A stretch of 64,000 bases of DNA from CAVWCW01 sp963753615 (GTDB lineage Bacteria > Pseudomonadota > Gammaproteobacteria > Chromatiales > Chromatiaceae), in the NCBI GenBank assembly GCA_963753615.1, contig CAVWCW010000022.1:14289-78288 (forward strand). The letters run 5' to 3'. Position 1 is the stretch's first letter. Every line of letters starts with the position of its first letter. A program made the position numbers and the translations under genes. This document shows, piece by piece, positions 51,943-63,055 of this stretch. The notes beneath the pieces were generated by a model. It ran no database searches, was not told the DNA's origin, and saw only the letters and a program-made list of their open reading frames with translations.

Positions 51943-53058
51943 TTACACCGCAAACGCCGGCGCGATCAGTTGTTCTGGATCACGATGGACGGGAACTTGG
52001 CCGCGTAGTCCTTGGCCTGCATGGACAGTTTGGCCGCGGTCTTGCGGGCGATCTCGCGGTAGATCTGGGAGATGCGGGCCTCCGGCTCGGCCACCACGGT
52101 GGGCTTGCCGCCGTCGGTCTCCTCGCGGATGCGGATGTCCAGGGGCAGCTGGCCGAGCAGGTCGATGCCATACTGGTCGGACATGGCCTGGCCGCCTCCG
52201 GTGCCGAAAATGTGACTCCTCGTGGCCGCACTCGGAGCAGATGTGGATGCTCATGTTCTCCACGATGCCGAGCACCGGCACCTCCACCTTCTCGAACATC
52301 TTCAGGCCCTTGCGGGCGTCGAGCAGGGCGATGTCCTGGGGCGTGGTGACGATCACTGCGCCGGACACCGGCACCTTCTGGGCCAGGGTCAGCTGGGTGT
52401 CGCCGGTGCCCGGGGGCAGGTCGATGACCAGGTAGTCCAGGTCCGCCCAGTTGGTGTCGTTGAGCAACTGCTCCAGGGCCTGGGTGACCATCGGGCCGCG
52501 CCAGATCATCGGCGTCTCCTCGTCGATCAGGAAACCGATGGACATGGCCTGCAGGTGGTAGCTGTTCAGCGGCTCCAAAGTCTTGCCGTCCTTGGACTCC
52601 GGCTTGGCGGAGATGCCCAGCATGCGGGGTTGGGACGGGCCGTAGATGTCGGCGTCGAGGATGCCCACGGTGGCGCCCTCGGCAGACAGGGCCAGCGCCA
52701 GATTGACCGCGGTGGTGGACTTGCCTACCCCGCCCTTGCCGGAGGCCACGGCGATGATGTTCTTGATGTTGTCGATCGGCTTCAGGGACTTCTGCACCGA
52801 GTGGGCAACCACCTTCCAGCCGACGCTGACCTCAGCGGAACTCACCCCGTCGACCGCCTCGACGCGGGCCTTGACCGCATCGGCGATGGCCTGTTGCACG
52901 CCCTTGGCCGGGAAGCCAAGCACCACCTCGACCTTCACCTTGTCACCGTCGATGGCGATATTCTTGATTGCCTTGGCGCTCACCAGGTCGGACCCCAGGT
53001 GGGGCTCGATGTATTCCTTGATCGAGGCTTCGATCTGCTCTTTCGTCAGCTCGGACAT
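51943..53058 (-). CDS. mrp: Iron-sulfur cluster carrier protein Mrp/ApbC, with a 1-base frameshift near the C-terminus
   Basis: An MIP18-like N-terminal domain (TKEQIEASIKEYIEP) and the deviant Walker A IAVASGKGGVGKSTTAVNLA (near residue 110) lead into the P-loop NTPase core, with DADIYGPSQPRMLG and IDLPPGTGDTQLTLAQ, up to MSIHICSECGHEE. An extra base near 52213 shifts the frame. In the neighbouring frame HIFGTGGGQAMSDQYGIDLL continues to the proper end IVIQNN at 51966. Corrected length is about 363, usual for ApbC. The shift removes the functional C-terminus if it is real; the conserved flanks suggest a sequence error. Confidence 0.88.
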   Translation of the reverse strand: MSELTKEQIEASIKEYIEPHLGSDLVSAKAIKNIAIDGDKVKVEVVLGFPAKGVQQAIADAVKARVEAVDGVSSAEVSVGWKVVAHSVQKSLKPIDNIKNIIAVASGKGGVGKSTTAVNLALALSAEGATVGILDADIYGPSQPRMLGISAKPESKDGKTLEPLNSYHLQAMSIGFLIDEETPMIWRGPMVTQALEQLLNDTNWADLDYLVIDLPPGTGDTQLTLAQKVPVSGAVIVTTPQDIALLDARKGLKMFEKVEVPVLGIVENMSIHICSECGHEESHFRHRRRPGHVRPVWHRPARPAAPGHPHPRGDRRRQAHRGGRAGGPHLPDLPRDRPQDRGQTVHAGQGLRGQVPVHRDPEQLIAPAFAV

Positions 53059-53284
53059 TTGTTTCTGTCTCCTGCGTACCGCGCCCAGCGGGCCGGCGAT
53101 GTAGAAAAAAACGGCGGGCATTCTACCCGATCCCGGACATTTCCCCAACTAAAATGGTCGGTCTTTCCCCGCCACCCTGAATCTGGTCACCGCTGGCGCG
53201 GTCGATGCCTCCCACATTGGGCGCGGGGTTCGAAAATGCAAGGGGGGCCGGGCTACATCCCGTTCTTGAAGCGGGGGTCGAAGG

Positions 53285-53869
53285 TCAGACCGCTGGCGCG
53301 CACCGCCTGCAGGGCCAGGGCATATTCGCGCAGGATGCGCAGGGCAAAGGCGGTGCGCTCGCGGAAGTAAGGGTCCGCGTCCGGGTCGTTCTCGCCTCGC
53401 CTTGCTCGTTCAGCACCGACTCCACGTTGCGCACGATCAACTGCTCCGGAATGTAGCAGATGCGGTTGTTCTTGTAGCTGCTCATGCGCAGCTCGGCCAC
53501 CGGATAGCCGCCGCCGTCACCGGAAGAAACTGTGACGATCAACGCCGGTTTGTGGGCCAGCTCGCCCTTGCCCCACATCAGAAAGAAGTTCTTCAGCCCC
53601 GACGGCACCATGCCGTGCCACTCCGGGGCGATGATCACGAAAGCGTCGCTGCCAGCCAACTGCTCCGAGACCGGCCCCAGGCGCGCCTGCCACTCGGGGT
53701 CGCCGTCCCAGATTTTCTCCTCCCAAAGGGGCAGCGGGAAGTCGGCCATATTGAGGGTCCAGGTCTGCTCGCAAAGCCCCAGTTCGCGCAGGCTGCGCTC
53801 GATATGGCGCCCCACCTTGGCGCTTTGCGACTGGGCACGGTGACTGCCGACGATAATGCTGATCTTCAT
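53285..53869 (-). CDS. NADPH-dependent FMN reductase family protein, frameshifted at its 3' end
   Basis: The flavodoxin-like fold opens KISIIVGSHRAQSQSAKVG (FMN phosphate loop), followed by ADFPLPLWEE and AFVIIAPEWHGMVPSGLKNFF. Near 53400 the frame shifts. The other frame continues NDPDADPYFRERTAFALRIL to FDPRFKNGM and a stop at 53253-53255. Such proteins reduce FMN or quinones with NADPH. The region upstream of the break is fully conserved. It lies 195 bp downstream of tamB... convergent promoters are not visible, and the gene ends about 195 bp before the mrp start. Confidence 0.82.
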   Translation of the reverse strand: MKISIIVGSHRAQSQSAKVGRHIERSLRELGLCEQTWTLNMADFPLPLWEEKIWDGDPEWQARLGPVSEQLAGSDAFVIIAPEWHGMVPSGLKNFFLMWGKGELAHKPALIVTVSSGDGGGYPVAELRMSSYKNNRICYIPEQLIVRNVESVLNEQGEARTTRTRTLTSASAPPLPCASCANMPWPCRRCAPAV

Positions 53870-53957
53870 GCCTGGACCTCCTGGGCTTGGCTGGGGATTG
53901 GGGATCGGCCCAGGATGCTACCACGACTGGCCGGGGCGGCCCGCATCTCCGCCGGGC

Positions 53958-56900
53958 TCAGTAATCCAGCTTCCAGTTCAACCCGAACGCGGACCTGGAC
54001 TCCTGGTCTACCGAACTCTCCACCGAGATGCTGGGAGTTAAGTCCCACTCCACCCGGGCCTTGCTGCCGCCTTCACCCACGCCGCCCACCACCTCGAGGT
54101 AGACGTCTTCACGCAGGTACTTTCCGGCCTTGACCGAGCTGCCTTCGGCGCCCCCGGCCTCGAAGTCGAGCGTGTCCAGACCCAGGCTACCGCGGGCCTC
54201 ATCCATCAGGGTCATTCCACCACCTCCCCCGGCGAGACCCCGCAGCGCAGAGGCCAAACGCAAAGCCTGCGCCGGCGTGATTTCATCCAGCGGACGGTCG
54301 AACAGCAGGCGAGCCAACACCTCGTCTTCGGGCAGGGCCGGCTGGCTTTCGAGCTTGAGATCCGGATCGTCGGCCGGGCCGGTGATATTGATAATACCGA
54401 GGACGTCGCGACCCTGAGACTCGGCGCGGATGCGCAGGTCCGGGATTGGCGGCCAACCGCCGTGGAAGTCGACCACCCCCTCGGCCAGGGTGAAGGTGCG
54501 GTCGAGGAAGTCGATCCGGCCCCGTTGCACCCGCAGCTCGCCCAGCACCTGGGGCCGGCTGGCGTCGCCTTTCACCTCGAGTGCGCCGCGCCATTCCGAT
54601 TCCAGTCCCCGCCCGCGCACAAACGCTCGTGCCGGAATATCCAGCCCCAGGTCGAGCTGCACTGCGAAGCCGTCGTCGTCGCGGCGGCGAAAGCCTTGGC
54701 GGTCGAGGCCTTCGCGCGAGTGCACCTCGACCACCTCCAGCACCGGCACATCGGGCCCGCCGCCCTCGGGGATCAGGATCTCGGCCTGGTCCAGGGTCAG
54801 CTTGCCGCTGACGCTCGCCGCCACCTGGTCGCCCGACAGGTCGAGGCCGCCGCTGAGGGTGGCGCTGGCCTCGTAGCTGCGCACCAGCTCCATCTGCCGC
54901 AGATCCAGGCGCGCCTGATAACTCAGATCGCCAACCCGCCCCAGGACCACCCGGCCCTCGCCGTTCAGGCTGCCGTCCTCGCCGTCGCTGGCGCTCAACC
55001 GGGTCAGCACCAGTTCGCGGCCACGGGCCTGGAGGTCAAGCTCGATGTCCTCGATCAGCACCCCGGCCAGGCCGTTCTCGTAGCGACCCCCGCTCAGGCT
55101 CAGGGCGCCGTCCAGCCCGGGCGCATCCAGGGTGCCGGACAGGCGCAGGTCCGGGCGCAGCAGGCCGGCCAGGGTCTGGTTGTCGAGCAACAACAGCTCG
55201 CTGAGGCGGGCCAGGTCGATGCCGCCGCTGAGGCTGCCGTTCAGGGGGGCATCTTGCGCCAGCGCAAAGGCGAAGGGCTGCAGGGCGAACTCGATCGGCA
55301 AGGCGGCACTGGCCCGCAACGGTTCCTCGCCCAAGGCCTGGCTACTCAGCTCGGCCTGCAGGCGCCCGCCGGCGATTCCGGCCTTCAGGTCGAAGCTGCT
55401 GGGGGCCAGGCCCTGCTCGCGGCCCGCGGGCCAGCTCAGCTCACTGAGCTGCAGTTCCAGCGCCGCCTCGGGCCGCTCGGGTTTGCCCGTCAGCCGCAGC
55501 TGGGCATCGGCCCGGCCCTCCAGCACCAAGCCGCCAAGGCGGGCGAAGGGCGCCAATTCCAGGGCCTGGATCTCGGCCCGCAGGTCGGCCTTGGCGCGCC
55601 CCAGTTCCCCGGCCGCCTGGAGACTGCCCGCGCCCAGCCGCAGGTCGAGTCCTTCCACGGCCAACCGCTCGGGGGCGCTCACCAGCAGCGCCGGCATCTG
55701 CAGGTGCAGGGGGCGGCCCAAAAGCTGGCCGTCGAGGGCCGCCAACTCGACCTCGGTGCGACCCGCCGATTGGCGGATCCGGGCGGCTGCGCTGAGCCTT
55801 TCGATCAGCTCGCCGTCGCCGTTCAGCTCCAGCGCCAGACTCAGGTCGGTGAGCGCACCGTCGGCCTTGATCTGGATGCGCTCCAGGGGCACGTCCGGGT
55901 GGTCGAAGCCCTGGCCCAGCAGCTCGGCCTGCAGCACCGGTTGGCCGAACAGGTCCGCCAGCGCCAGGTTCAGGCCCAGGGTCTCCAAGTGGCCGACTCC
56001 CGGGCTCAAGCCCTCGCCGTCGAGTTTCAGGCGCAGGTCCTGGGCCGCGGCCTGGGGGCTGAGCTGGAGTTCCAGCGCGAGGCTGCCGGCCAGGCCCGAG
56101 GTGTCGGTGCCAGAAGCCGAGGGCGGCCAAGTCCTCGACAGCGCCGCTCAGGGTCCCGTCCATCAGCGGACCGGCCAGGTCGGCGCTGAGCCCGCCCTCG
56201 AACTCGGTGGCCGGGCCGTCCAGACGCAGCGCCGACAGCTCCAGCTGCTGCCCCTGGAGCTGAAAGCCGCTGGCCAGGGTCAGGGCCTCGTCCGCCGGCC
56301 CCAGGCGCAATTGCAGACTACCGGCGGGGGCATTCAGCAGGTCAGCGGCGGTCGCGTCCAGATCCAGCTCCTGCAGTGCCAGTCCGGCGGCCAGCAGCTC
56401 GCGGCCGCGCAGCTGCAACACCAAGGCGGGGGCCTGGGTGCTGCCGCTCAACTCCAGTTCCAGAGCCAGGTTGCCGGCCATGGGCGAGGCCAGGGCCTCG
56501 CCCAGGGGCGCCAAGTCGGCCACCAGCAGGTCAAAGCGGCCGGCCAGAGCCTGGGTCTCCAGGTCAGTTTCGGCGTCACCGCTCAGGGTCAGGCCGGCCG
56601 CATCCAACTGCAATCCTTGCAGGCGGGCCTGATGGAGTTCCCTTAGCTCCAGCTTGGCGCTCAAGCCGGGCTCGGTGCCGAGCAGGGCCGCAACCGCCGG
56701 GGGCAGGCCCTGGAGGCGGCTGCCCTGGGCCTGGAGGTCGACCAGGACTTGGGCCAGATCGGCCGCCAGCTCGGCATCCAGGGTCAGCCCCACAGCGCCA
56801 GCCAGGGGGCTGCCGGTGGCCTCGGCAAGCCGGGTCAGGTCGTCCCAGCCGGCCTGCAGACGCAGCTTGCCGGCCAGGCTGGCGGGATCGATCTCGCCCG

Positions 56901-58337
56901 CCAGGTCGGCGTGCAGGGGACCGCCGCGCAGGCGCAGGGAGCGCAGCTCGGCAGCGCCCTCGGCGGGGGCCTCCAGATCCAACTCCCAGTCGAGGCGTTG
57001 CTGGTCCAGCTCCGGCAGGGCCGCCAGACGCAGCCCCCGGGCGCCGCCCCGCCCGTCCAGCCTGACCCCGGCATAGCCCTGCTCCAGGGGACCCAGCAGC
57101 CGGGCCTGAAACCGGCTCTCGAGCCGGCGATTTCGGCCCCGGGCAGTTGCAGGCCATCGCCGTTAGCAACAGCTCGGCCCGGGGATCGTCGAGGCTGCCG
57201 CCCAGGGTCAGTTCAAGGGCCAGGGCACCCGCCAGCTCGCTGCCGGTCAGCGGCGCGAGGGCGGCAAGTTCCTCCAGGCTCAGGCGCGCATGGGCGGCTA
57301 GGGCGCCGCTGTCCCAGTCCAGGTCGGCATCGGCCTCCAGGGTGCTGGGGCCCGCGTCGAGCTGCAGCCGCTGCAACTGCCAGCGGGCCGCACCGGTCTG
57401 GCGCAGGTCCAGGGCGAAGCTCGCCGCGCCGTCCCACACCGTGGTCAGCTCCTGGGGCAACAGGTTCGGGTCCAGGTTCAGGCCGCCGTCCAGCCCGAGG
57501 TAGGGGGCCTCTCCGAGGCGGAGCCGCAGACTGCTCTCGGCCTTGGCCAGGCCGCCGGCCTCCAGGGCCAGGCGGGCAGTCCATTCGTCCCAGGGGGCGT
57601 CTCCGTGCAGGCTCAGGCGCCAGGGGCCGGCCTCGGGCTGCTGCAACAGGCGCGCGAGCAACCCACCCGTCTCCTGGGCATCCAGATCCAGGCGCAGACG
57701 TTCCTGGACCAGATCCAGCACGCTGGAGAGACTCAGCTCGGCGGTCGGCTGGTCGAGCACGCACGAGTCTCAGCTCGAAGCCGGCCCGACCGCCGGCTCG
57801 GGCCCTGCCCCGGCCCACCAGCGAGAACTCCGCCGCTTCCCCCAGCAGGGGGGCGCCCAACTGGATGCGGGCCAGTTCCAGGCGCTCGAGGACCAGGGGC
57901 GGCCAGCCCTCCGGGACCCGGGGCGGCTCAAAAGGCTCGGGCTCGGGTTCGGGTTCCGACTCGGGCTCGGGGGCCGGCGGCAGCTCGGGGGCTCGGGCCA
58001 GGGCGATGCGGCCGGCGCTCAGCTCCTCGACCAACACCCGACCGGTGAGCAGGGCCGCCGGGCTCCAGGCCAGGCGCAGGTCGCGCAGTTCCAACCAGGT
58101 GCCTGCGGGGTCGGCCAGGTCCAGCGCCTGCAGCCCGATGTTGAAGGGCAGGAAACCATCCAACCCCCGCAATTCCAGCTCGAGGCCGTGCTCTCTGAGG
58201 CCCTGCTCGGCCACCCGCAGGATTTGGGCGCGGGCCCAATCGGTCTGCAGCAGAGCCAGGCCCAGGGCCAGCAGCAGTACCGGAACCAACAGCAGGCCGA
58301 GCAGGGTCTTGAGCAGGCGGCGCAACCACCGGTTCAT
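53958..58337 (-). pseudogene. tamB: Translocation and assembly module inner-membrane protein TamB, frameshifted
   Basis: The 4.4-kb gene has an N-terminal membrane anchor (MNRWLRRLLKTLLGLLLVPV) and long beta-taco repeats (Leu-rich LDLAD, LRLRLGEAPYLGLDGGLN, LKLDGEGLSP). It ends with the conserved DUF490 region (DEVLARLLFDRPLDEITPAQALRLASALRG, YLREDVYLEVVGGVGEGGSK, SISVESSVDQESRSAFGLNW). Frame changes occur near 57761, twice in 57125-57170 and near 56110. TamB bridges the envelope with TamA for autotransporter and lipid transport. It is two bases from the tamA stop, an operon. Confidence 0.9.
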
Positions 58338-58339
58338 CG

Positions 58340-60124
58340 TCAGAATGCCTGGCCTATGCTGATGTAGAGTTGATAGGGGTCGTCGACCCCGTCGCGCCGG
58401 TTCAGGGGCACGCCCACGTCCACGCGCAGAGGGCCCATCGGGCTGTAGTAGCGCAGCCCGCCGCCGGCCGCATAGAACAGATCCTCGCCGGGCTGGGGAT
58501 AGCTCTTTTCGAAGGCACCGCCGGCATCGACAAAACCCACCACCCCCAGCGTATCGGTAAAGTTCCAGCGAAATTCGAGAGACAATTCCAGCAGGGAGTC
58601 GCCGCCGATGGGATGGTCCTCGGCGTCCAGGGGGCTGGCCAGCTGGTAGCCGTAACCACGGATGGAACCGCCGCCGCCGGCATAAAAGCGCTCGTCGGCG
58701 GGCACGTCGTCGCGCTGGGCGCCGATGATACTGCCGAGCGCGATGCGTCCCGCCAGCACCAGCCGCGGCTGCTCGCGCAGCTGCAGGTAGTGGCTGTAGC
58801 GGCCGAGGAACTTGCCGAAATAGACGCCGCTGCCGAACAGGTCAGCCTGGGGCGAAGCCAGCAGGCTAAGGCGCCCGCCGCGGCTTGGATCGAGCAGGTC
58901 GTCGCTGAAGTCCCAATTGTAGAGTACCGGCAGGGAGAGAAAACCGTAGTTTTCCGTGACCAGGCCGTCCGCCGGCTCGACCCGGCTGTAGCGGAAACCC
59001 AAGGCGACGGTAATGTCCATGCCCGGCGACAGGTTGCGCTCGACGCCGCCGGCGATATAGGCAGATTTGCTGTTGAAGGCGTCCGTATCTTCGTTCTTGA
59101 AGGTGAACTCGCCGATCAGGGCCTGGTCGAGGCGGAAGAAATCGGGCTGGCGGTAGTGGGCGGTCAGCTCCGGGCCGACCCCGGTCCAGCCGGCTTCCAG
59201 CGACAATCTCTGGCCGGCCCCGAACAGGTTGCGGTGCCACCAGCCGACCCGCACCCCGGGCCCCAGGTCGGTGTCGTAGGTGAGGCTGAGCTTGGCGGTG
59301 CGGTGCTCGCGCTCGGCCAGGTCGATGTGCACCGGCAGCTGGCCCGCCTCGTCCAGCGCCTTGCCCGGCTGCAGGCGCACGCTGGCGAACAGGTTGGTGT
59401 CGACCAGCTCGCGCCTCGCCTTGGCCAGAAGTTCCGGGTGATACACGGTCCCCGGTTCCCAGGGGATGCGGGCCTGCACGAAGCTGCGATCCACCCCCTC
59501 GCCGCCGCTGAACTCCGCCGGCCCCAGGGTCACCTGGGGGCCGGGGGCTATGTGCAGCTCCACGTCCATGCTCTGGTCCGAGTGGTCGACCACCACATGG
59601 CGCTTCCCCAACTCGGCCAACGCAAAAGACGCCTCGCGGGCATTCTTGAGCAGGGCCTTTTCCGCCGCCAGCACCTGGGCAGCCAAGGCTGGCGCCCCGA
59701 CGACCAGGCCGAGGGCATTGGGGGCAGGCGGTCGGTATTCGGTGTCCGCCGGCTCCTCCAGGATACTGAAGTCGGCGAATCGATACAGGGGCCCTGGATC
59801 GACCCGGAACCGCAGCCGGATCGGCTCGACCTCGGAGTCCAATTCGAAGTCCACTTGGGCGGCATAGTAGCCGCGTGATCGCAAGGCCCGATCCAGTGCC
59901 TGCAGGTCGCTGCGGGCGCGCCGTCGCAGGCTGGCCAGGCCCGGAGGCGGGGCGCGCTCGCGCAACTGCTCGCTGTCGGCGACCGCGAGCAGGAACGCCT
60001 CCAACTCCCCGGCGCCCTGAACGCTGACCTGGTAGTTCAGCGCCGGCTGTTCGCCCGCCTCCACCGGGGCGAACAGCCCCGGCAGCAGCACTAAGAGCGG
60101 CAAGGCAATGCGGATTGGGCGCAT
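58340..60124 (-). CDS. tamA: Translocation and assembly module outer-membrane protein TamA
   Basis: The protein has 594 residues with a signal peptide ending near residue 23. Three POTRA-like domains (YQVSVQGAGELEAFL; LRFRVDPGPLYRFADFSI; ELHIAPGPQVTLG) precede a 16-strand Omp85 barrel. The barrel contains the conserved YAGGGGSIRGYGYQ loop near residue 480 and ends with the aromatic QLYISIGQAF. With TamB it forms the TAM complex. The ATG at 60124 was chosen because it precedes the hydrophobic signal core; its ribosome-binding site is weak. It is divergent from metG with a gap of about 150 bp. Confidence 0.95.
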   Translation of the reverse strand: MRPIRIALPLLVLLPGLFAPVEAGEQPALNYQVSVQGAGELEAFLLAVADSEQLRERAPPPGLASLRRRARSDLQALDRALRSRGYYAAQVDFELDSEVEPIRLRFRVDPGPLYRFADFSILEEPADTEYRPPAPNALGLVVGAPALAAQVLAAEKALLKNAREASFALAELGKRHVVVDHSDQSMDVELHIAPGPQVTLGPAEFSGGEGVDRSFVQARIPWEPGTVYHPELLAKARRELVDTNLFASVRLQPGKALDEAGQLPVHIDLAEREHRTAKLSLTYDTDLGPGVRVGWWHRNLFGAGQRLSLEAGWTGVGPELTAHYRQPDFFRLDQALIGEFTFKNEDTDAFNSKSAYIAGGVERNLSPGMDITVALGFRYSRVEPADGLVTENYGFLSLPVLYNWDFSDDLLDPSRGGRLSLLASPQADLFGSGVYFGKFLGRYSHYLQLREQPRLVLAGRIALGSIIGAQRDDVPADERFYAGGGGSIRGYGYQLASPLDAEDHPIGGDSLLELSLEFRWNFTDTLGVVGFVDAGGAFEKSYPQPGEDLFYAAGGGLRYYSPMGPLRVDVGVPLNRRDGVDDPYQLYISIGQAF

Positions 60125-60272
60125 GGGGCGGGGCAAATCGAAGTCGGCGAAGACCCGCAGTTTCGCAGCCTGAGGGCCGAGCGGCAAGGACGCGGAAAGC
60201 GCTGCCGGTTGAGGGCGTTTGTGGGATAATACCAAGTTTTTACCGAATATCTCCGCACCGGGTATGGTCACC

Positions 60273-62318
60273 ATGAGCAGCGAACCCCGCCAGATCCTCG
60301 TCACCAGCGCCCTGCCCTACGCCAATGGGCCGATCCATATCGGCCACCTGGTGGAGTACATCCAGACCGATATCTGGGCCCGCTTCCAAAAGATGCGAGG
60401 CCACCGCTGTTATTACGTCTGCGCCGACGACGCCCACGGCACCCCGATCATGCTGCGGGCGCGCCAGGAGGGCATCGAGCCGGAGCAATTGATCGAGCGC
60501 ATGGCCCGCGAGCACCAGGCGGACTTCGCCGAGTTCCAAGTCGGCTTCGACAATTACCACTCCACTCACTCGGAGGAGAACCGCTTCTACGCCAACCTGA
60601 TCTACGAGCGCAACCGCGACGGCGGCCACATTGCACGCCGCACCATCACCCAGGCCTACGACCCGGTCGAGAAGATGTTTCTGCCGGACCGCTTTATCAA
60701 AGGCGAGTGTCCCAAGTGCGGGGCCGCCGACCAGTACGGCGACAACTGCGAGGCCTGCGGCGCCAGCTATTCGCCGGCGGAGCTGAAGAACCCGCGCTCG
60801 GCGGTGTCGGGAGCGGAGCCGGTGCAGAAGGAGTCCGACCACTATTTCTTCAAGCTGGCCGATTTCGAACCCATGCTGCGGGCCTGGACCCGCGGCGGCG
60901 GCCTGCAGCGGGAAGTGGCCAACAAGCTGGACGAGTGGTTCATCGCCGGGCTGCAGGAATGGGACATCTCCCGCGATGCACCCTATTTCGGCTTCGAGAT
61001 CCCGGACCACGCCGGCAAATTCTTCTACGTCTGGCTGGACGCGCCAATCGGCTACATGGCCAGCTTCCGCAACCTCTGCGAGCGCACCCCGGGGCTGGAG
61101 TTCGACGCCTTCTGGGGTGCGGAGTCCAAGGCCGAGCTCTACCACTTCATCGGCAAGGACATCATCTACTTCCATGCGCTGTTCTGGCCGGCGATGCTGC
61201 ATGGCGCGGGCTTCCGCACCCCCACGGCGGTCTTTTCCCATGGCTTTCTGACCGTGGACGGGCAGAAGATGTCCAAGTCCAGGGGCACCTTTATCAAGGC
61301 CCGCACCTACCTGGATCACCTGAATCCGGAATACCTGCGCTACTATTTCGCGGCCAAGCTGGGCAGCGGGGTTGAGGACATCGACCTCAACCTGGACGAC
61401 TTCGCCCAGCGGGTGAACTCCGACCTGGTCGGGAAGGTGGTGAATATCGCCAGCCGCTGCGCCGGATTCCTCAACAAGCGCTTCGACGGCCGCCTGGCCC
61501 CGGAACTGGCGGAGCCCGCCCTGTTCGCCGAGTTCGCCGACGCCGGCGCCCGTATCGCCGAACACTACGAGAAGCGAGAATTCAGCCGCGCGGTGCGCGA
61601 GATCATGGCCCTGGCGGACCGCGCCAACCAGTACATCGACGAGCGCAAGCCCTGGGTCATCGCCAAGCAGGAAGGCGCGGATGCGCAACTGCAGGCCATT
61701 TGCTCGATGGGCATCAACCTGTTCCGCCAATTGATCGGCTATCTACGCCCGATCCTGCCCGCCACCGCGACCGCCTCGGAGGCGTTTCTGCAGGTCGGGC
61801 CCCTCGCATGGGAGGAACTGGACAAGCCCCTCGTCGACCATCAGATCGCCAAGTTCAAGCCCCTGATGACCCGGGTCGAACCCAAGCAGATAGACGCCAT
61901 GGTGGAGGATTCGAAACACGATCTGGCCCAGGCCGCGGAAGAAGCCTCCGGCCCCGCCCCCAGCGGTCCGCTGGCGGACGACCCGATCGCCGACACCATC
62001 GAATTCCCGGACTTCGCCAAGCTCGACCTGCGCATCGCCCGCATCGCCGCCGCCGCACCGGTGGAAGGCGCCGACAAGCTGTTGCAGTTGACCCTGGACC
62101 TGGGCGGCGAGACCCGCAACGTGTTCGCGGGAATCAAGTCCGCCTACGCGCCGGCAGACCTGGAGGGCCGACTCACCGTCATGGTGGCCAACCTGGCGCC
62201 GCGCAAGATGCGCTTCGGGGTCTCCGAAGGCATGGTGCTGGCGGCCGGCCCCGGGGGCAAGGAACTGTTCATCCTGAGCCCAGACCAGGGCGCCCAACCC
62301 GGGATGCGGGTGAAGTGA
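60273..62318 (+). CDS. metG: Methionine--tRNA ligase
   Basis: The 681-residue class I synthetase has HIGH as PIHIGHLVE (about residue 22), the KMSKS loop GQKMSKSRGT, and zinc knuckles CPKCGAADQYGDNCEACG near 145-162. The C-terminal tRNA-binding domain starts at FAKLDLRIARI, near residue 580. This is the E. coli-type dimeric form. The start is the ATG at 60273; an in-frame ATG at 60264 is also possible. It is followed by rsxA after a 154-bp gap. Confidence 0.98.
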   Translation: MSSEPRQILVTSALPYANGPIHIGHLVEYIQTDIWARFQKMRGHRCYYVCADDAHGTPIMLRARQEGIEPEQLIERMAREHQADFAEFQVGFDNYHSTHSEENRFYANLIYERNRDGGHIARRTITQAYDPVEKMFLPDRFIKGECPKCGAADQYGDNCEACGASYSPAELKNPRSAVSGAEPVQKESDHYFFKLADFEPMLRAWTRGGGLQREVANKLDEWFIAGLQEWDISRDAPYFGFEIPDHAGKFFYVWLDAPIGYMASFRNLCERTPGLEFDAFWGAESKAELYHFIGKDIIYFHALFWPAMLHGAGFRTPTAVFSHGFLTVDGQKMSKSRGTFIKARTYLDHLNPEYLRYYFAAKLGSGVEDIDLNLDDFAQRVNSDLVGKVVNIASRCAGFLNKRFDGRLAPELAEPALFAEFADAGARIAEHYEKREFSRAVREIMALADRANQYIDERKPWVIAKQEGADAQLQAICSMGINLFRQLIGYLRPILPATATASEAFLQVGPLAWEELDKPLVDHQIAKFKPLMTRVEPKQIDAMVEDSKHDLAQAAEEASGPAPSGPLADDPIADTIEFPDFAKLDLRIARIAAAAPVEGADKLLQLTLDLGGETRNVFAGIKSAYAPADLEGRLTVMVANLAPRKMRFGVSEGMVLAAGPGGKELFILSPDQGAQPGMRVK

Positions 62319-62472
62319 TCGCGGCCCGGCTTGAGCGATCGCAATGCGGGCCGCTGGGGCACGGGCCAGAATCAACCCCGGAAAGGGTCCGTTGTAAGCG
62401 CTCCCGGCGGCCCCTAAGATCTCCAGGTTAACCGATTAAAGACCTGAGCCCAGCCCGACGACGGAAACCGAT

Positions 62473-63054
62473 GTGAAAGAATATGCCTTGATTCTGGTCA
62501 GCACGGTGTTGGTGAACAACTTCGTGCTGGTGAAGTTTCTCGGCCTCTGCCCCTTCATGGGCGTGTCGCGCAAGCTGGAGACGGCCACCGGCATGGGCCT
62601 GGCCACCACCTTCGTGCTCACCCTGTCGTCGGTTTGCAGCTACCTGGCAAACGAGTACCTGCTGGCTCCGCTCGGGTTGGAGTACCTGCGCACCATCACC
62701 TTCATTCTGGTGATCGCGGTGGTGGTCCAATTCACCGAAACGGTGATGCACAAGACCAGCCCCTTGCTGTACCAGGTGCTGGGCATCTTCCTGCCGCTGA
62801 TCACCACCAATTGCGCGGTGCTCGGGGTAGCGCTGCTGAATGTCCAGGAACAGCACGGCTTTCTCGAATCCGCCCTCTACGGCTTCGGCGCCGCGCTTGG
62901 CTTTTCCCTGGTGCTGGTGCTGTTCGCGGCGGTGCGCGAGCGGGTGGCGGTGGCGGACGTCCCGGTGCCGTTCCAGGGCAATGCCATCGCCCTGATCACC
63001 GCCGGTCTGATGTCGATGGCGTTCATGGGTTTCGCCGGTCTGGTGGCGGGTTGA
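62473..63054 (+). CDS. rsxA: Electron transport complex subunit RsxA/RnfA
   Basis: The 193-residue membrane protein starts with GTG at 62473. It has six hydrophobic segments and the signature VNNFVLVKFLGLCPFMGVS near residues 14-32, plus ITTNCAVLGVALLN near 120. Each carries a conserved Cys of the membrane [2Fe-2S] site in the A subunit. It belongs to the ion-pumping Rnf/Rsx complex that moves electrons between NADH and ferredoxin, or keeps SoxR reduced. It is the first of a cluster continuing past the window. Confidence 0.97.
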   Translation: MKEYALILVSTVLVNNFVLVKFLGLCPFMGVSRKLETATGMGLATTFVLTLSSVCSYLANEYLLAPLGLEYLRTITFILVIAVVVQFTETVMHKTSPLLYQVLGIFLPLITTNCAVLGVALLNVQEQHGFLESALYGFGAALGFSLVLVLFAAVRERVAVADVPVPFQGNAIALITAGLMSMAFMGFAGLVAG

Positions 63055-63055
63055 G

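Noticed and set aside
52200..52230. Programmed frameshift in mrp
   Set aside because: No slippery heptamer or downstream pseudoknot is apparent; a single extra base restores a normal family sequence, so an error or mutation is simpler.
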